Source of the DNA: Ancylobacter polymorphus
Lineage (GTDB): Bacteria > Pseudomonadota > Alphaproteobacteria > Rhizobiales > Xanthobacteraceae
Direction: 5' to 3'
Assembly: GCF_030813495.1 (NCBI RefSeq)
Contig: NZ_JAUSUI010000012.1
Coordinates: forward strand, 62,001-126,000
DNA: 64,000 nt
Notes under the pieces: model-generated
Told to the model about the DNA's origin: nothing
The model's database searches: none
What the model saw: only the letters and a program-made list of their open reading frames with translations
Part shown: piece after piece, positions 36,413 through 46,557 of the stretch
Layout of the letters: the number at the start of each line of letters is the position of its first letter
How positions within the stretch are numbered: the stretch's first letter is position 1
Translations under genes and position numbers: made by a program

Positions 36413-37672
36413 ATGAGCAGCTTCAAATCCGATTTCCTCCGCACCCTCAGCGAGCGCGGCTTCATTCATCAGATCTCCGATGAACAGGGGCTCGACGCTC
36501 TCTTCGCCAAGGAAACGGTGACGGCCTATATCGGCTTCGACCCGACGGCGCCGAGCCTGCATGCCGGCGGGCTCATTCAGATCATGATGCTGCACTGGCT
36601 GCAGAAGACCGGCCACCGCGCCGTCTCGCTGATGGGCGGCGGCACCGGCATGGTGGGCGATCCCTCTTTCAAGGACGATGCCCGTCAGCTGATGACGGTG
36701 GAGACGATCGAAGCCAACATCGCCTCGATCAAGCGCGTGTTCTCCAACTACCTCACCTATGGCGAGGGCCCGACCGACGCGCGGATGATCAACAATGCCG
36801 ACTGGCTGCGCGAGCTCAACTACCTCGAATTCCTGCGCGATGTCGGCCGGCATTTCTCGGTCAACCGCATGCTGTCCTTCGACAGCGTGAAGACGCGGCT
36901 CGACCGCGAGCAGTCGCTGTCCTTCCTCGAATTCAACTACATGATCCTGCAGGCCTATGACTTCGTCGAACTGGCCAAGCGCTACGATGTGCGGCTGCAG
37001 ATGGGCGGCTCGGATCAGTGGGGCAACATCGTCAACGGCATCGACCTCGGCCACCGCATGGGCACCAAGCAGCTCTACGCGCTGACCTCGCCGCTGCTCA
37101 CCACCGCTTCCGGCGCCAAGATGGGCAAGTCGGTCAATGGCGCGGTGTGGCTGAACGCCGACATGCTCGGCCCCTATGAGTTCTGGCAGTACTGGCGCAA
37201 CACCGAGGACGCCGATGTCGAGCGCTTCCTCAAGCTCTACACCACCCTGCCGATGGACGAGATCGCCCGGCTGGCGCAGGAGGCGAAGGGCTCGGCGATC
37301 AACGAGGTGAAGAAGCTGCTCGCCACCGAAATTACCGCCCTTCTCCACGGCCGCGCGGCGGCGGAAGCGGCGGCGGAGACGGCGCGCAAGACCTTCGAGG
37401 AAGGCGGCATCGCCGCCGACCTGCCGACCGTGGAAGTGCCGGCGGCGGAACTCGCGGGCGGCATCGGCGTGCTCGCCGCCTTCGCCGAGAAAACCGGCCT
37501 CGTCGCCTCCAATGGCGAGGCACGCCGCCAGGTGAAGGGCGGCGGGCTGAAGGTGAACGACGCCACCGTCACCGACGACAAGGCGGTGCTGAGCGAGCGC
37601 GACCTCACCCCCGAAGGCGTCATCAAGCTCTCGCTCGGCAAGAAGAAGCATGTGCTGCTGAAGCCGGTGTGA
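36413..37672 (+). CDS. tyrS: Tyrosyl-tRNA synthetase
   Basis: A 419-residue class I aminoacyl-tRNA synthetase. The HIGH-equivalent is PSLHAG after [10 protein letters not shown]. The KMSKS-equivalent is [21 protein letters not shown] binds tyrosine. The C-terminal S4 RNA-binding domain ([23 protein letters not shown]) is complete. It charges tRNA-Tyr. A palindromic repeat follows the stop. Confidence 0.97.
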   Translation: MSSFKSDFLRTLSERGFIHQISDEQGLDALFAKETVTAYIGFDPTAPSLHAGGLIQIMMLHWLQKTGHRAVSLMGGGTGMVGDPSFKDDARQLMTVETIEANIASIKRVFSNYLTYGEGPTDARMINNADWLRELNYLEFLRDVGRHFSVNRMLSFDSVKTRLDREQSLSFLEFNYMILQAYDFVELAKRYDVRLQMGGSDQWGNIVNGIDLGHRMGTKQLYALTSPLLTTASGAKMGKSVNGAVWLNADMLGPYEFWQYWRNTEDADVERFLKLYTTLPMDEIARLAQEAKGSAINEVKKLLATEITALLHGRAAAEAAAETARKTFEEGGIAADLPTVEVPAAELAGGIGVLAAFAEKTGLVASNGEARRQVKGGGLKVNDATVTDDKAVLSERDLTPEGVIKLSLGKKKHVLLKPV

Positions 37673-37688
37673 GGGCTTCGCCTCCACG

Positions 37689-37781
37689 CGTCCTCCCGGA
37701 CGGCCCATAGGCCGATCCGGGATCGCGCCCAGCTGGGAGATCGATCCCGGCTCTACGGCTTCGCCTCCGGCCGGGATGACG
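37689..37781. repeat. Palindromic intergenic repeat, family B
   Basis: A 93-bp element with ends CGTCCTCCCGG / CCGGGATGACG and inner GATCCGGGATCG and GATCCCGGCTC. It is the sister of 8400-8487 and lies between two convergent genes (tyrS and the AsmA-like gene). Confidence 0.8.
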
Positions 37782-37805
37782 ACGTGCGCGGTGTAGGACC
37801 GATCC

Positions 37806-40800
37806 CTACCGCGTCGGCACCACCGCCGGCGGGGTCGGGTCTGGCGCCTGGCGGAACTCGAAGATCTTGCGCAGGAAGCCCGGCGCCACCGCCGAGATCG
37901 GGTTGACCCGCAGCGTCGGGCCCGACACCGGGCCGACGATCTCATAGGTCACGCCGACCAGCCCCTCATTCGGCCCGCCGCCGAGGAAGAAGCCGACGAC
38001 CGGCAGCCGGCTGAACAGATTGTTCAGACCATAGGCCGGCACATAGGTGCCGCGCACCGACACGCGGTCATTGGCGAGATCGAGCGTACCGTCGAAGGTC
38101 GAGCCGATGGACGGCCCCCAGATGGCGCCGTCGCGCAGGGTGATCTGCTGCGCCGAGCGCTGGAAATTGACCTGCAATTTGCGGAAGGCGATGGCCGATC
38201 CCGGCTGCGGGCGTCCGTCGCGCACGGTCTGCGGCGCGGCGGCGATCAGCCGGTCGAGGCCGGCTTCGCCACGGATGACGAAATCGCGCACATTGATGAC
38301 GCCGCTCTGCGGCCGGCCGCCACCGGGGGCGTCGACATCGACCCAGAGGTCGCCACCCTGGATCTTCGGGTAGAGATCGATGAAGCGCAGCAGCGCCCCG
38401 GCATCGCTGGTGGCCACGCGCAGCTGCGGGCGGCCATTGCCCTGCGTTCTCAGCTCGCCGGTCACGCCGCCGGAACGGCCCACAAGCGCGCCAAGCGAAA
38501 AGCTGCGCAACTCGCCCGCGCGGCGCGAGAGCACCAGCACGAGGTCGCGCATGGTCTCGCCATTATTGCCCGCGACCACGCCGAGCTTCACGTCGAGGTC
38601 GACATCGGGCGGCCGCGCCGTGCCGGGACCACTGGGCGGCGTGTCGGTCAGCTGCTTGAGGAAGGCACGGGCCTCGATCACCTCGCCGCGCACGGTGACC
38701 TTATAGGTACCGTCGACATTCTCCAGCTTCAGATTGGCCTTGTCGCCATCGGCGAGCTTGAAGGTCGGCAGATTGGCACTCAGCACCCCACCCTTGGGAT
38801 CGAGATCAACCGTGCCGCGTATGTCGACCCCCTGCCCGCTCACCACGAGATCGTCGAGCCGGGTGACCTTGTCGGTGATGTGGGCCTTGGCAGTCATCTT
38901 GGCCGCCTTGCCGGCGGGCTTGGTCCAACCCGGCACGAGGTCGACCAGCTTGGTCTTGGTGAGGTCGAGCTCGACATCCACCGTCTTCACCTTGGCGCCG
39001 ACCACGCCGGCAAGCTTGACGCCGAGCGGGCCCGCCATGCCCGGCAGTTCGAAACCGAGCTTCTGCCGCGCGGAATCGTCGAGCGAAGCGGCGACGGCGA
39101 AAGTGACATCCCCCGTAGCGGGGCGATTATACTCGAAGCTGGCCGGCGCGCCGCCGAACTTGCCCTCGCCGCGCGCCACCGTCGCCGCCTGGGTCACGAA
39201 AGCCCGCACGGTGGCGTCGGTGAGATTCTGGTTGAACACCATTTTGGCGGCGGCGAAGTCCTCCAGCGTGGCGTCGAACGCATAGTCGATATCGGAAGGC
39301 TGGATGTTGTCGGACAGCTTCACGCTGATCTGCGCCGTACCGTCGACCGTACCGGAAACGGCCTGGGGATCGATCGGCACATAGGTCGGCCCGCGCAGCG
39401 GCGGGATGCCCGCCAGTTCGATGGCCGCGGCCGCCGGACCGCTCACCTTGACCTGGACCTTCGCCTCCGGCTTGGGCGGAGCGGTGTCAGAGATGTCGAA
39501 GATGCTTTCAGCGATTTCCAGCCGGCGTTGGCCGGGCGTCTCCATGGCCGCCTTCGCCACCGACACATGCGCGGTGCGGCCGGTGATCTTGACCACGACG
39601 TCAGCATCGATGACCGGCGGCAAGCCGGGCACCGGGATGAAGCGCCCCTTGGTGCCGGAGATGGCGATGTTCAGCCCGTCATCGGCGAGCGGGTTGTCCT
39701 TCTTGCCGATCGAATCCAGCGGCGCGTTGAAGAAGATGCTGGCCTGGCTGACATCGCCGGAGATCAGATGATCATAGACCCATTTGCGCGGTGCCGGTGC
39801 GGCCACGGCCGGCCAGAGCCGGATCAGCGAGGTGGCTGTCATGGGCGTCGCATTGACGTTCATGGACAGCGAGGGTGTCGGCCCGGCGAGTTCCAGCGCC
39901 CCGCCAAGGGTGATCCCGCCCTGCGGCCCCTTGAGGTCGCCACGGTCGATGCTGGCGCGCTGCGCCACCGGATCGAAGGAGAGATCGATCACGATGTCGT
40001 CCAGCACGAAGGGGGGCACCTCGTTCTGATGCGGCCCGCCACCAAGGAAACTGGCGCGCGCCGCCTGGGTGTGCAGCCGCCACAGGCCGGCACGATCGGC
40101 GGGAATCTCCACCGTGCCGGCGAGATCCATGGCGAAGGGACCGGCCTGCGCCGTCACCGAGGTGAGGTTGATCCGCCGCGCCGCCGGATCGAGCGTGAAG
40201 ACCAGCGACGCCTCGTCGATCAGCATCCGCCCTTCTTCGTCGGAGCCAAGCTGCAATTCGCCGGCCCCGACAGCGAGCCGGCCGTTGGCGGCGAGCACGA
40301 CGCCGCGCGCGTCGATGGTGGCGGCGAGGTACGCCGAAAGCGGCGAGTCGGCGAGAATGTCCGCGCCTGCCTTGCCGGCGGCGATCAGCAGATCGCGCGG
40401 CGCGAGGTCACGAACGTCCAGTTCGAGGTCGCGCCGGCCTTCGACCAGCGCGCCGAGCGTGGCGCGTGCCGACCAGGGCCCGTCCATGCCGCCGGCTTTG
40501 ATATCGAAGGTAACGCCCCCCTCCGCCGGCCGCGACAGCGACAGGTCGATATCGTCGAACGTCCATTCCCGGCCGCTGACCTCGTTGCGGATGACGACGA
40601 TGCCTTCCTTGAGGCCGATCTCGCTCAGCGTGCCGCCATCAAGCCCGCCTTGATCGAACTGACGGGCGAGCGCAGCAAGGCTGGCGATGCGCAGCGGGCC
40701 GAACGGCGTGTCCACCTGCGCTTGCGGGGCAGCGTCCGCCGCGCCGGGATCGGTCGGAGCCGTCGCCTCGGCGGGCGCCGCCGCGGCGGGCTCGTCCGTC

Positions 40801-41363
40801 GGCACGGTGGCGAGGAGTTTGGGCTGCGCGCGGGCCCCGTCCGGGGCGTTGGCCTCGGTGGAGATGGCGAGCTGGCCCTCCGCGTCGATGAACACGTTCA
40901 GCCGCACGCCGACCAGATCGACCCGTTCCGGCTGCATCAGCCAGGGCAGCCAGCTGTCCTGCAGCGCGACTTCGGCCTGCGGCGCGGTGGCAATGAGGTC
41001 GCCATCGTCGTCGCGCACGGTGATGTCGTTGGCGTGAAGCACGATGCCGCCGCTTTTCGCCCGCTCGGCGATGATGGCGCCGATCTGCACCGTGCGCCCG
41101 GCGCCGAGACGCGCCTCCAGCGTGCGCTCGACATAGGGCCGCGCCATGTCGACGGTGAGAATGCCGGCGCTGAACAGCAGATAGACGCTGACGATGGTCG
41201 CCGCAGCGATGAGGAAGGCCGAGCCGCCCGACCAGGCGCACAGCCGCAACCAGCGCCGCCGGCGCGCGGGCGCCGCGCAGACCCTGGGCGGTCGCTTGAC
41301 GCGAAGGCGCTTCACCTGGCGCTTGCCGGCCGTCGGCGACCTGTGCGTCGTCTGCTCTCTCAT
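37806..41363 (-). CDS. Giant AsmA/YhdP-like envelope protein (DUF3971 family)
   Basis: An 1185-residue protein. A basic cytoplasmic N-terminus of about 38 residues precedes one membrane helix (about 43-68). The rest is a long periplasmic, beta-repeat-rich region typical of AsmA-like proteins. The C-terminal AsmA-like part has FLGGGPNEGLVGVTYEIVGPVSGPTLRVNPISAVAPGFLRKIF. In enterobacteria TamB, YhdP and YdbH of this clan carry phospholipids to the outer membrane; the same is inferred here. The Ala/Pro-rich linker near 165-210 is low complexity. The start at 41363 fits the topology. It is divergent from bcp. Confidence 0.85.
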   Translation of the reverse strand: MREQTTHRSPTAGKRQVKRLRVKRPPRVCAAPARRRRWLRLCAWSGGSAFLIAAATIVSVYLLFSAGILTVDMARPYVERTLEARLGAGRTVQIGAIIAERAKSGGIVLHANDITVRDDDGDLIATAPQAEVALQDSWLPWLMQPERVDLVGVRLNVFIDAEGQLAISTEANAPDGARAQPKLLATVPTDEPAAAAPAEATAPTDPGAADAAPQAQVDTPFGPLRIASLAALARQFDQGGLDGGTLSEIGLKEGIVVIRNEVSGREWTFDDIDLSLSRPAEGGVTFDIKAGGMDGPWSARATLGALVEGRRDLELDVRDLAPRDLLIAAGKAGADILADSPLSAYLAATIDARGVVLAANGRLAVGAGELQLGSDEEGRMLIDEASLVFTLDPAARRINLTSVTAQAGPFAMDLAGTVEIPADRAGLWRLHTQAARASFLGGGPHQNEVPPFVLDDIVIDLSFDPVAQRASIDRGDLKGPQGGITLGGALELAGPTPSLSMNVNATPMTATSLIRLWPAVAAPAPRKWVYDHLISGDVSQASIFFNAPLDSIGKKDNPLADDGLNIAISGTKGRFIPVPGLPPVIDADVVVKITGRTAHVSVAKAAMETPGQRRLEIAESIFDISDTAPPKPEAKVQVKVSGPAAAAIELAGIPPLRGPTYVPIDPQAVSGTVDGTAQISVKLSDNIQPSDIDYAFDATLEDFAAAKMVFNQNLTDATVRAFVTQAATVARGEGKFGGAPASFEYNRPATGDVTFAVAASLDDSARQKLGFELPGMAGPLGVKLAGVVGAKVKTVDVELDLTKTKLVDLVPGWTKPAGKAAKMTAKAHITDKVTRLDDLVVSGQGVDIRGTVDLDPKGGVLSANLPTFKLADGDKANLKLENVDGTYKVTVRGEVIEARAFLKQLTDTPPSGPGTARPPDVDLDVKLGVVAGNNGETMRDLVLVLSRRAGELRSFSLGALVGRSGGVTGELRTQGNGRPQLRVATSDAGALLRFIDLYPKIQGGDLWVDVDAPGGGRPQSGVINVRDFVIRGEAGLDRLIAAAPQTVRDGRPQPGSAIAFRKLQVNFQRSAQQITLRDGAIWGPSIGSTFDGTLDLANDRVSVRGTYVPAYGLNNLFSRLPVVGFFLGGGPNEGLVGVTYEIVGPVSGPTLRVNPISAVAPGFLRKIFEFRQAPDPTPPAVVPTR

Positions 41364-41552
41364 CTACGGCACGAATCCTTGAATTCGAGGCATAATGCCC
41401 GTGTGCGCGGCGGGCGGCGACAGCTTATCCACGCCCGTGCTGACATCCCGCTCATCGCCCGGCACAATGTGCGTCCGGCGCGTCATGGGCCCTCCCCCTC
41501 AGCACCGTTCCCCCCCTGCCGATCACCCCCAAACACGCCGAAAGGAAGGCAC

Positions 41553-42020
41553 ATGACCGAGATTGCCGTGGGCGCCCCCGCTCCTGACTTCACCCTGACC
41601 ACCGATTCGGGCGAGGTGCTGTCGCTCGCCGGCTGCCGCGGCCGAAAGCTGGTGCTTTATTTCTACCCCAAGGCCGGCACCTCCGGCTGCACGGTGGAAG
41701 CGCATGATTTCAACCGGCTGAAGCCGGATTTCGACGCGGCCGGCACGCTTGTCGTCGGTGTCTCGCCCGACCCGGACAAGGCGCTCGCCAAGTTCCGCGC
41801 CAAGGAGGGGCTGACCTTCCCGCTCGCCGGCAATGAGGACCACGCCATGCTCGAAGCCTATGGCGTGTGGGCGGAGAAATCCATGTACGGCAAGAAGTAT
41901 ATGGGCGTGGAGCGCACCACCGTGCTGATCGACGCCGAGGGCAAGGTCGCCCGCCTTTGGCCGAAGGTGAAGGTCGCCGGCCATGCCGAGGAGGTTCTGG
42001 CGGCGGCGCGGGCACTGTGA
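41553..42020 (+). CDS. bcp: Thioredoxin-dependent peroxiredoxin (Bcp/PrxQ family)
   Basis: A 155-residue peroxiredoxin. The peroxidatic cysteine is Cys46 in the segment TSGCTVEAHDF, a Bcp context after FYPKAGT. The frequent resolving cysteine five residues later is absent (His51-Asp52 there), so this is a 1-Cys-type or atypical enzyme; another cysteine, Cys28, sits in the preceding segment. It reduces peroxides. AAAGGAAGG precedes the start. Confidence 0.93.
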   Translation: MTEIAVGAPAPDFTLTTDSGEVLSLAGCRGRKLVLYFYPKAGTSGCTVEAHDFNRLKPDFDAAGTLVVGVSPDPDKALAKFRAKEGLTFPLAGNEDHAMLEAYGVWAEKSMYGKKYMGVERTTVLIDAEGKVARLWPKVKVAGHAEEVLAAARAL

Positions 42021-42057
42021 GGCGCGGCGGGGCGCAGCGCGCGCCCCGCCTCCGCCC

Positions 42058-43188
42058 TCAGTCCACATCCTCGACGCTGGCCGGCCCGCCGCCATAGGCG
42101 CGCTGTGCCAGCGCCGCTTCCATGAACGGATCGAGATCGCCGTCGAGGACCTCCTGCGGGGTGCCCGAGGTGACGCCGGTGCGCAGATCCTTCACCAGCT
42201 GATAGGGCTGGAGCACATAGGAGCGGATCTGGTGGCCCCAGCCGATATCGGTCTTGGCGGCCTGGTCGGCGGCGGCCTGCGCCTCACGCTTCTTCAGCTC
42301 GATCTCATAGAGCTTGGCACGCAGCATCTCCCACGCCGTGGCGCGGTTCTTGTGCTGGGAACGGTCGCCCTGCGCCACCACGGCGATGCCGGTGGGAATA
42401 TGGGTGAAGCGCACGGCGGATTCGGTCTTGTTGACGTGCTGGCCGCCCGCGCCGCCGGAGCGCATCGTGTCGATGCGCAGGTCGCTTTCCTTGATGTCGA
42501 CGACGATGCGGTCGTCGATGACGGGATACACATCGACGCTGGCGAAAGAGGTCTGGCGGCGGGCATTGGAATCGAAAGGCGAGATACGCACCAGCCGGTG
42601 CACGCCGGCCTCGGTCTTCATCCAGCCATAGGCATTGTGGCCCTTCACCAGAATGGTCGCGGATTTGAGCCCGGCGGTTTCGCCGGCCTGCTCGTCCACC
42701 AGCTCCACCTTGAAGCCCCGCCCTTCCGCCCAGCGCGTGTACATGCGCAGCAGCATCAGCGCCCAGTCCTGGCTGTCGGTGCCGCCGGCACCGGCATGGA
42801 CTTCGAGATAGCTGTCATTGGCGTCCGCCTCGCCCGACAGCAGCGCTTCGAGCTGGCGGCGCGCGACCTCGGCCTTCAGCTTGACCAGGGCAGAGGCGGC
42901 CTCGTCGACGATGGACGCGTCGCCCTCGGCCTCGCCCATCTCGATCAGCTCGACATTGTCCGCCAGTTCGCGCTCGATGCGCTCCAGCGCGCCGAGACCG
43001 TCCTCCAGCGTGCCGCGCTCCTGCATCAGCTTCTGCGCGCGCTCGGGATCGTTCCACAGATTCGGGTCCTCGGCGAGCGCGTTCAGCTCGGCAAGGCGGG
43101 CCTTGGAACGGTCGAAATCGATGTGCTGCCGCAGCAACTTTGCGGCTTCCCGGATTTCGTCGACGCTCGCGGCGAGCTCGGCGCGCAT
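42058..43188 (-). CDS. prfB: Peptide chain release factor 2
   Basis: A 376-residue class I release factor that ends translation at UGA and UAA. The tripeptide SPF (203-205) is the RF2 codon-reading motif, and GGQ is at 248-250 in SGGAGGQHVNKTESAV. The frame is continuous: there is no in-frame UGA near codon 26, so the +1 frameshift control known from E. coli prfB is missing, as is common in alphaproteobacteria. It lies convergent to bcp. Confidence 0.97.
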   Translation of the reverse strand: MRAELAASVDEIREAAKLLRQHIDFDRSKARLAELNALAEDPNLWNDPERAQKLMQERGTLEDGLGALERIERELADNVELIEMGEAEGDASIVDEAASALVKLKAEVARRQLEALLSGEADANDSYLEVHAGAGGTDSQDWALMLLRMYTRWAEGRGFKVELVDEQAGETAGLKSATILVKGHNAYGWMKTEAGVHRLVRISPFDSNARRQTSFASVDVYPVIDDRIVVDIKESDLRIDTMRSGGAGGQHVNKTESAVRFTHIPTGIAVVAQGDRSQHKNRATAWEMLRAKLYEIELKKREAQAAADQAAKTDIGWGHQIRSYVLQPYQLVKDLRTGVTSGTPQEVLDGDLDPFMEAALAQRAYGGGPASVEDVD

Positions 43189-43365
43189 AATGGCTACTCT
43201 CGATAGGACGTTGAAGGCGGCGGAAAATAGAGGCGTTGCCCCCAGGTGTAAACGCCCCGGCCCCGGCTTGACGGCTCAGGGCTGCCTTGCACGTGAGTTG
43301 CGGGCGGCTTGCAGGTGCCGGCGGCGGTTCTAGGATGTGGCCCCCGTTGCAACAAGGAACGTCCG

Positions 43366-43983
43366 ATGCACCTCGTCGGCATGCTCGATTCGCCCTATGT
43401 GCGCCGCGTGGCGGTGTCGCTCACCACTCTCGGCCTGCCCTTCACCCATGAATCCGTGTCGGTGTTCCGTCATTACCCCCGGTTCCAGGAGATCAATCCG
43501 GTGGTGAAGGCCCCGTCCCTGGTGACCGATGCCGGCGTGGTGCTGATGGACTCGACCCTCATCCTCGAACATGCCGAGAAACTGGCGGCGCCCGGCCGCT
43601 CGCTCGCGCCCAACGATCTTGCCGAGCATGCCCGCGCGCAGCGCATCATCGGGCTGGCGCTCGCCGCCTGCGAGAAGAGCGTGCAGATCGTCTATGAGCA
43701 TCAGCTACGGCCGGCGGAGAAGCTGCACCAGCCCTGGCTCGACCGGGTGAAGGAACAGCTCTTCGCCGCCTATCGCCTGCTGGAACACGAGATCGGCACC
43801 ACGGAAGGCTGGCTGTTCGGGGCGAGCCCGCTGCAGGCCGACATCACCGCCGCCGTCGCCTGGACCTTCACCACACGGATGATCCCCGAGGTGATGCCGG
43901 CTGACGCCTTCCCGGCCGTCGCCCGGCTCGCCGCCCGCGCCGAGGCGCAGGAGGCGTTCAAGGCGTGGCCCTATGATGGCTGA
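43366..43983 (+). CDS. Glutathione S-transferase-like protein
   Basis: A 205-residue protein with the thioredoxin-like N-domain (MHLVGMLDSPYVRRVAVSL, Ser9-Pro10 in the active-site area; cis-Pro segment APSLVTDAGVVLMDSTLIL) and an all-helical C-domain (WLFGASPLQADITAAVAWTF). It probably conjugates or binds glutathione; the substrate is unknown. The start at 43366 has AAGGAACG upstream. It is convergent with the PBP1A gene, 18 bases apart. Confidence 0.9.
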   Translation: MHLVGMLDSPYVRRVAVSLTTLGLPFTHESVSVFRHYPRFQEINPVVKAPSLVTDAGVVLMDSTLILEHAEKLAAPGRSLAPNDLAEHARAQRIIGLALAACEKSVQIVYEHQLRPAEKLHQPWLDRVKEQLFAAYRLLEHEIGTTEGWLFGASPLQADITAAVAWTFTTRMIPEVMPADAFPAVARLAARAEAQEAFKAWPYDG

Positions 43984-44001
43984 GGCGCCGCCGGGCGTGG
44001 C

Positions 44002-46440
44002 TCAGTAGAGCCCGCCCGTGCCACTGGCACCAACCGCGCGGTCGGCATCCGGGTTGATGCCGATCGGGTTGCCCGCCGCATCGGTGGCGCCGATGATCGA
44101 ATAGCTGTCCGGCGGCGCGGTGCCGGGCTTGAAGGCTTCGAGGATGGACGCTTCGCCCGGCCCGGCGCGCAGGCCGGTCTTCGGGTTGATGCGGATCAGC
44201 TTGATGCCGGGCGGCACGCGGAACGGCACCGCCGGACGGTCGGCCAGAGCGAGCTTCATGAAGTCGCGCACGACCGGGGCGGCAATCAGGCCGCCGGTCG
44301 AGCCCTTGCCCATGGGCTTGGGCGTATCGAAGCCGAGATAGACCGCCACCACCAGTTCCGGGGTGTAGCCGACGAACCAGGCGTCCTTTTCCTCGTTCGT
44401 GGTGCCGGTCTTGCCGGCGATCGGCTTGCCCAGCACCTTCAGCGCCGTGCCGGTGCCACGCTGCACCACGCCTTCCAGCATCGAGGTGATCTGGTAGGCG
44501 GTCATCGGGTCGAGCACCTGCTCGCGGCGGTCGACCAGCACCGGCTCGCTCTGACCCTGCCAGCCGGCGGCGTCGCAGCCGCGGCATTCGCGCTCGTCAT
44601 GGCGGTAGATGGTCTTGCCGTATCGGTCCTGAACGCGGTCGATCAGCGTCGGCTTGATGCGCTTGCCGCCATTGGCGAACATCGAATAGCCGCCGGCCAT
44701 GCGCAGCGCCGTGGTCTCGCCGGCGCCGAGCGACATGGAGAGAACGGGGAGCAGATTGTCGGAGACGCCGAAGCGCTTGGCATATTCCACGATCAGCGGC
44801 ATGCCGAGATCATTGGCGAGCCGCACCGTCATCACGTTGCGCGACTGCTCGATGCCGAAGCGCAGGGTCTGCGGCCCGTAGAACTTGCCGGAATAATTCT
44901 CCGGCCGCCACGTCGCCTGCCCCTGCTGCGCGAGTTCGAACGGCGCGTCCATGATGACGCTGGACGGCGTGTAGCCATTGTCGATGGCCGCCGCATAGAC
45001 ATAGGGCTTGAAGGACGAGCCGGGCTGGCGCATCGCCTGGGTGGCGCGGTTGAACTGGCTTTCGTCGAAGGAGAAGCCGCCCGCCATGGCCAGCACACGC
45101 CCGGTGGAAGGGTCCATCGCCACCAGCGCGCCCTCGATCTGCGGCTGCTGGCGCAGGCGCCACTGGTCGGGCTTGCCGTCGACCGGCTCGACATAGACGA
45201 CATCGCCGGGCTTGAGCACGCCGGCGACGCCGCCCTTGGCGTTGCGGATCGCCCATTTGGCGCCGTCGGCGGTGATCATGCCGACATCGCGCTGCGAACT
45301 CAGCACGCCGGAACGGTCGCGCTGCGGCTGCAGGCCGATGCGCGCGCCCTTGGCGTCGGAATCGAGCACCACGGCGAGGCGCCAGGGAATGTCGGTGAAG
45401 GTGCGCACATCCGCGAGGCGCGCGCCCCAGTCGCCCGTGGTCTCGATGCGGGTCACCGGGCCACGGAAACCGCGCTGCTCGTCATAGCGGGTCAGACCGT
45501 CGAGCAGCGCCTGCTTGGCATATTGCTGGAGCTTGGGGTTGAGCGTGGTGCGCACCGACAGGCCGCCGCCATAGAGCTTGTCCTCGCCATAGCGCTCGAA
45601 GATCTCGCGGCGCACTTCCTCGGCGAAATATTCGGCGGAGAAGATGTGGGCGCCGGTCGGACGCACGGTGACGGCGAGGTCGGTCTTCTTCGCCTCCTCG
45701 GCCTGCTGCTCGGTGATGTAGCCGTTCTCGGCCATGCGGTCGATCACCCAGTTGCGGCGCTCGACGGCGGCGTCGTGACGGCGGAACGGGTGATAATTGT
45801 TCGGGCCCTTGGGCAGGGCGGCGAGATAGGCGGCCTCGGCGATGGTCAGCTCGGAAACCGACTTGTCGAAATAGAGCAGCGAGGCGGCAGCGACGCCATA
45901 GGAGCCGATGCCGAGATAGATCTCGTTCAGATAGAGTTCGAGGATCTTGTCCTTGGAATAGGCGCGCTCCATGCGCAGCGCCAGCAGCGCCTCCTTCACC
46001 TTGCGGTCGATGGAGACCTCGTTGGTGAGAAGAAAGTTCTTCGCCACCTGCTGGGTGATGGTCGACGCGCCCTGCGGGCGGCGGCCGGAGCCGTAATTCT
46101 GCACGAAGGCATAGACCGCACGGCCGATGCCGGTGAGGTCGATGCCGCCATGGGAATAGAAGTTCTTATCCTCGGCGGAGATGAAGGCTTCCTTCACCAG
46201 CGGCGGAATGTTCTGGATCGGCAGATAAAGCCGGCGCTCGCGGGCATATTCGGCCAGCAGCGAGCCGTCCGCCGCGTGAACGCGGGTCATGACCGGCGGC
46301 TCGTAATTCTGCAGCTGGCTGTAGTCTGGCAGGTCCTGCGAGAATTTCCACGCAAAATAGCCGGCCGCCGCGCCACCGACCACGAAGACGATCGTGCCCA
46401 GCGCGAACATGAAACCCAGAAACCGCAGAAGCAGCCGCAT
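44002..46440 (-). CDS. mrcA: Penicillin-binding protein 1A, bifunctional
   Basis: An 812-residue class A PBP. After one N-terminal membrane helix comes the GT51 glycosyltransferase domain (FISAEDKNFYSHGGID with the catalytic Glu, then GASTITQQVAKNFLL). It continues through an OB-like insert to the transpeptidase domain: QPGSSFKPYVY with the SxxK serine, SRN as SxN, and GKTGTTNEEKDAWFVGY as KTG. It makes and cross-links peptidoglycan. The start at 46440 (MRLLLRFLGF) is taken because the upstream extension lacks homology. It lies 117 bases after the amidase gene, on the same strand. Confidence 0.96.
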   Translation of the reverse strand: MRLLLRFLGFMFALGTIVFVVGGAAAGYFAWKFSQDLPDYSQLQNYEPPVMTRVHAADGSLLAEYARERRLYLPIQNIPPLVKEAFISAEDKNFYSHGGIDLTGIGRAVYAFVQNYGSGRRPQGASTITQQVAKNFLLTNEVSIDRKVKEALLALRMERAYSKDKILELYLNEIYLGIGSYGVAAASLLYFDKSVSELTIAEAAYLAALPKGPNNYHPFRRHDAAVERRNWVIDRMAENGYITEQQAEEAKKTDLAVTVRPTGAHIFSAEYFAEEVRREIFERYGEDKLYGGGLSVRTTLNPKLQQYAKQALLDGLTRYDEQRGFRGPVTRIETTGDWGARLADVRTFTDIPWRLAVVLDSDAKGARIGLQPQRDRSGVLSSQRDVGMITADGAKWAIRNAKGGVAGVLKPGDVVYVEPVDGKPDQWRLRQQPQIEGALVAMDPSTGRVLAMAGGFSFDESQFNRATQAMRQPGSSFKPYVYAAAIDNGYTPSSVIMDAPFELAQQGQATWRPENYSGKFYGPQTLRFGIEQSRNVMTVRLANDLGMPLIVEYAKRFGVSDNLLPVLSMSLGAGETTALRMAGGYSMFANGGKRIKPTLIDRVQDRYGKTIYRHDERECRGCDAAGWQGQSEPVLVDRREQVLDPMTAYQITSMLEGVVQRGTGTALKVLGKPIAGKTGTTNEEKDAWFVGYTPELVVAVYLGFDTPKPMGKGSTGGLIAAPVVRDFMKLALADRPAVPFRVPPGIKLIRINPKTGLRAGPGEASILEAFKPGTAPPDSYSIIGATDAAGNPIGINPDADRAVGASGTGGLY

Positions 46441-46557
46441 GCGGCCAGGCCCCCATAAGCTGAGGACGCCACCGCGCGCCAGCACGATGCGAGTCCAGTG
46501 TCCGTCGTCGCCCTAAGGGCAGCGTGTGCGCGGCAACTATGGCCTAATCGCGACCGT

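Noticed and set aside
42058-43188. Programmed +1 frameshift in prfB
   Set aside because: The reading frame is continuous with no early in-frame UGA; nothing to recode.
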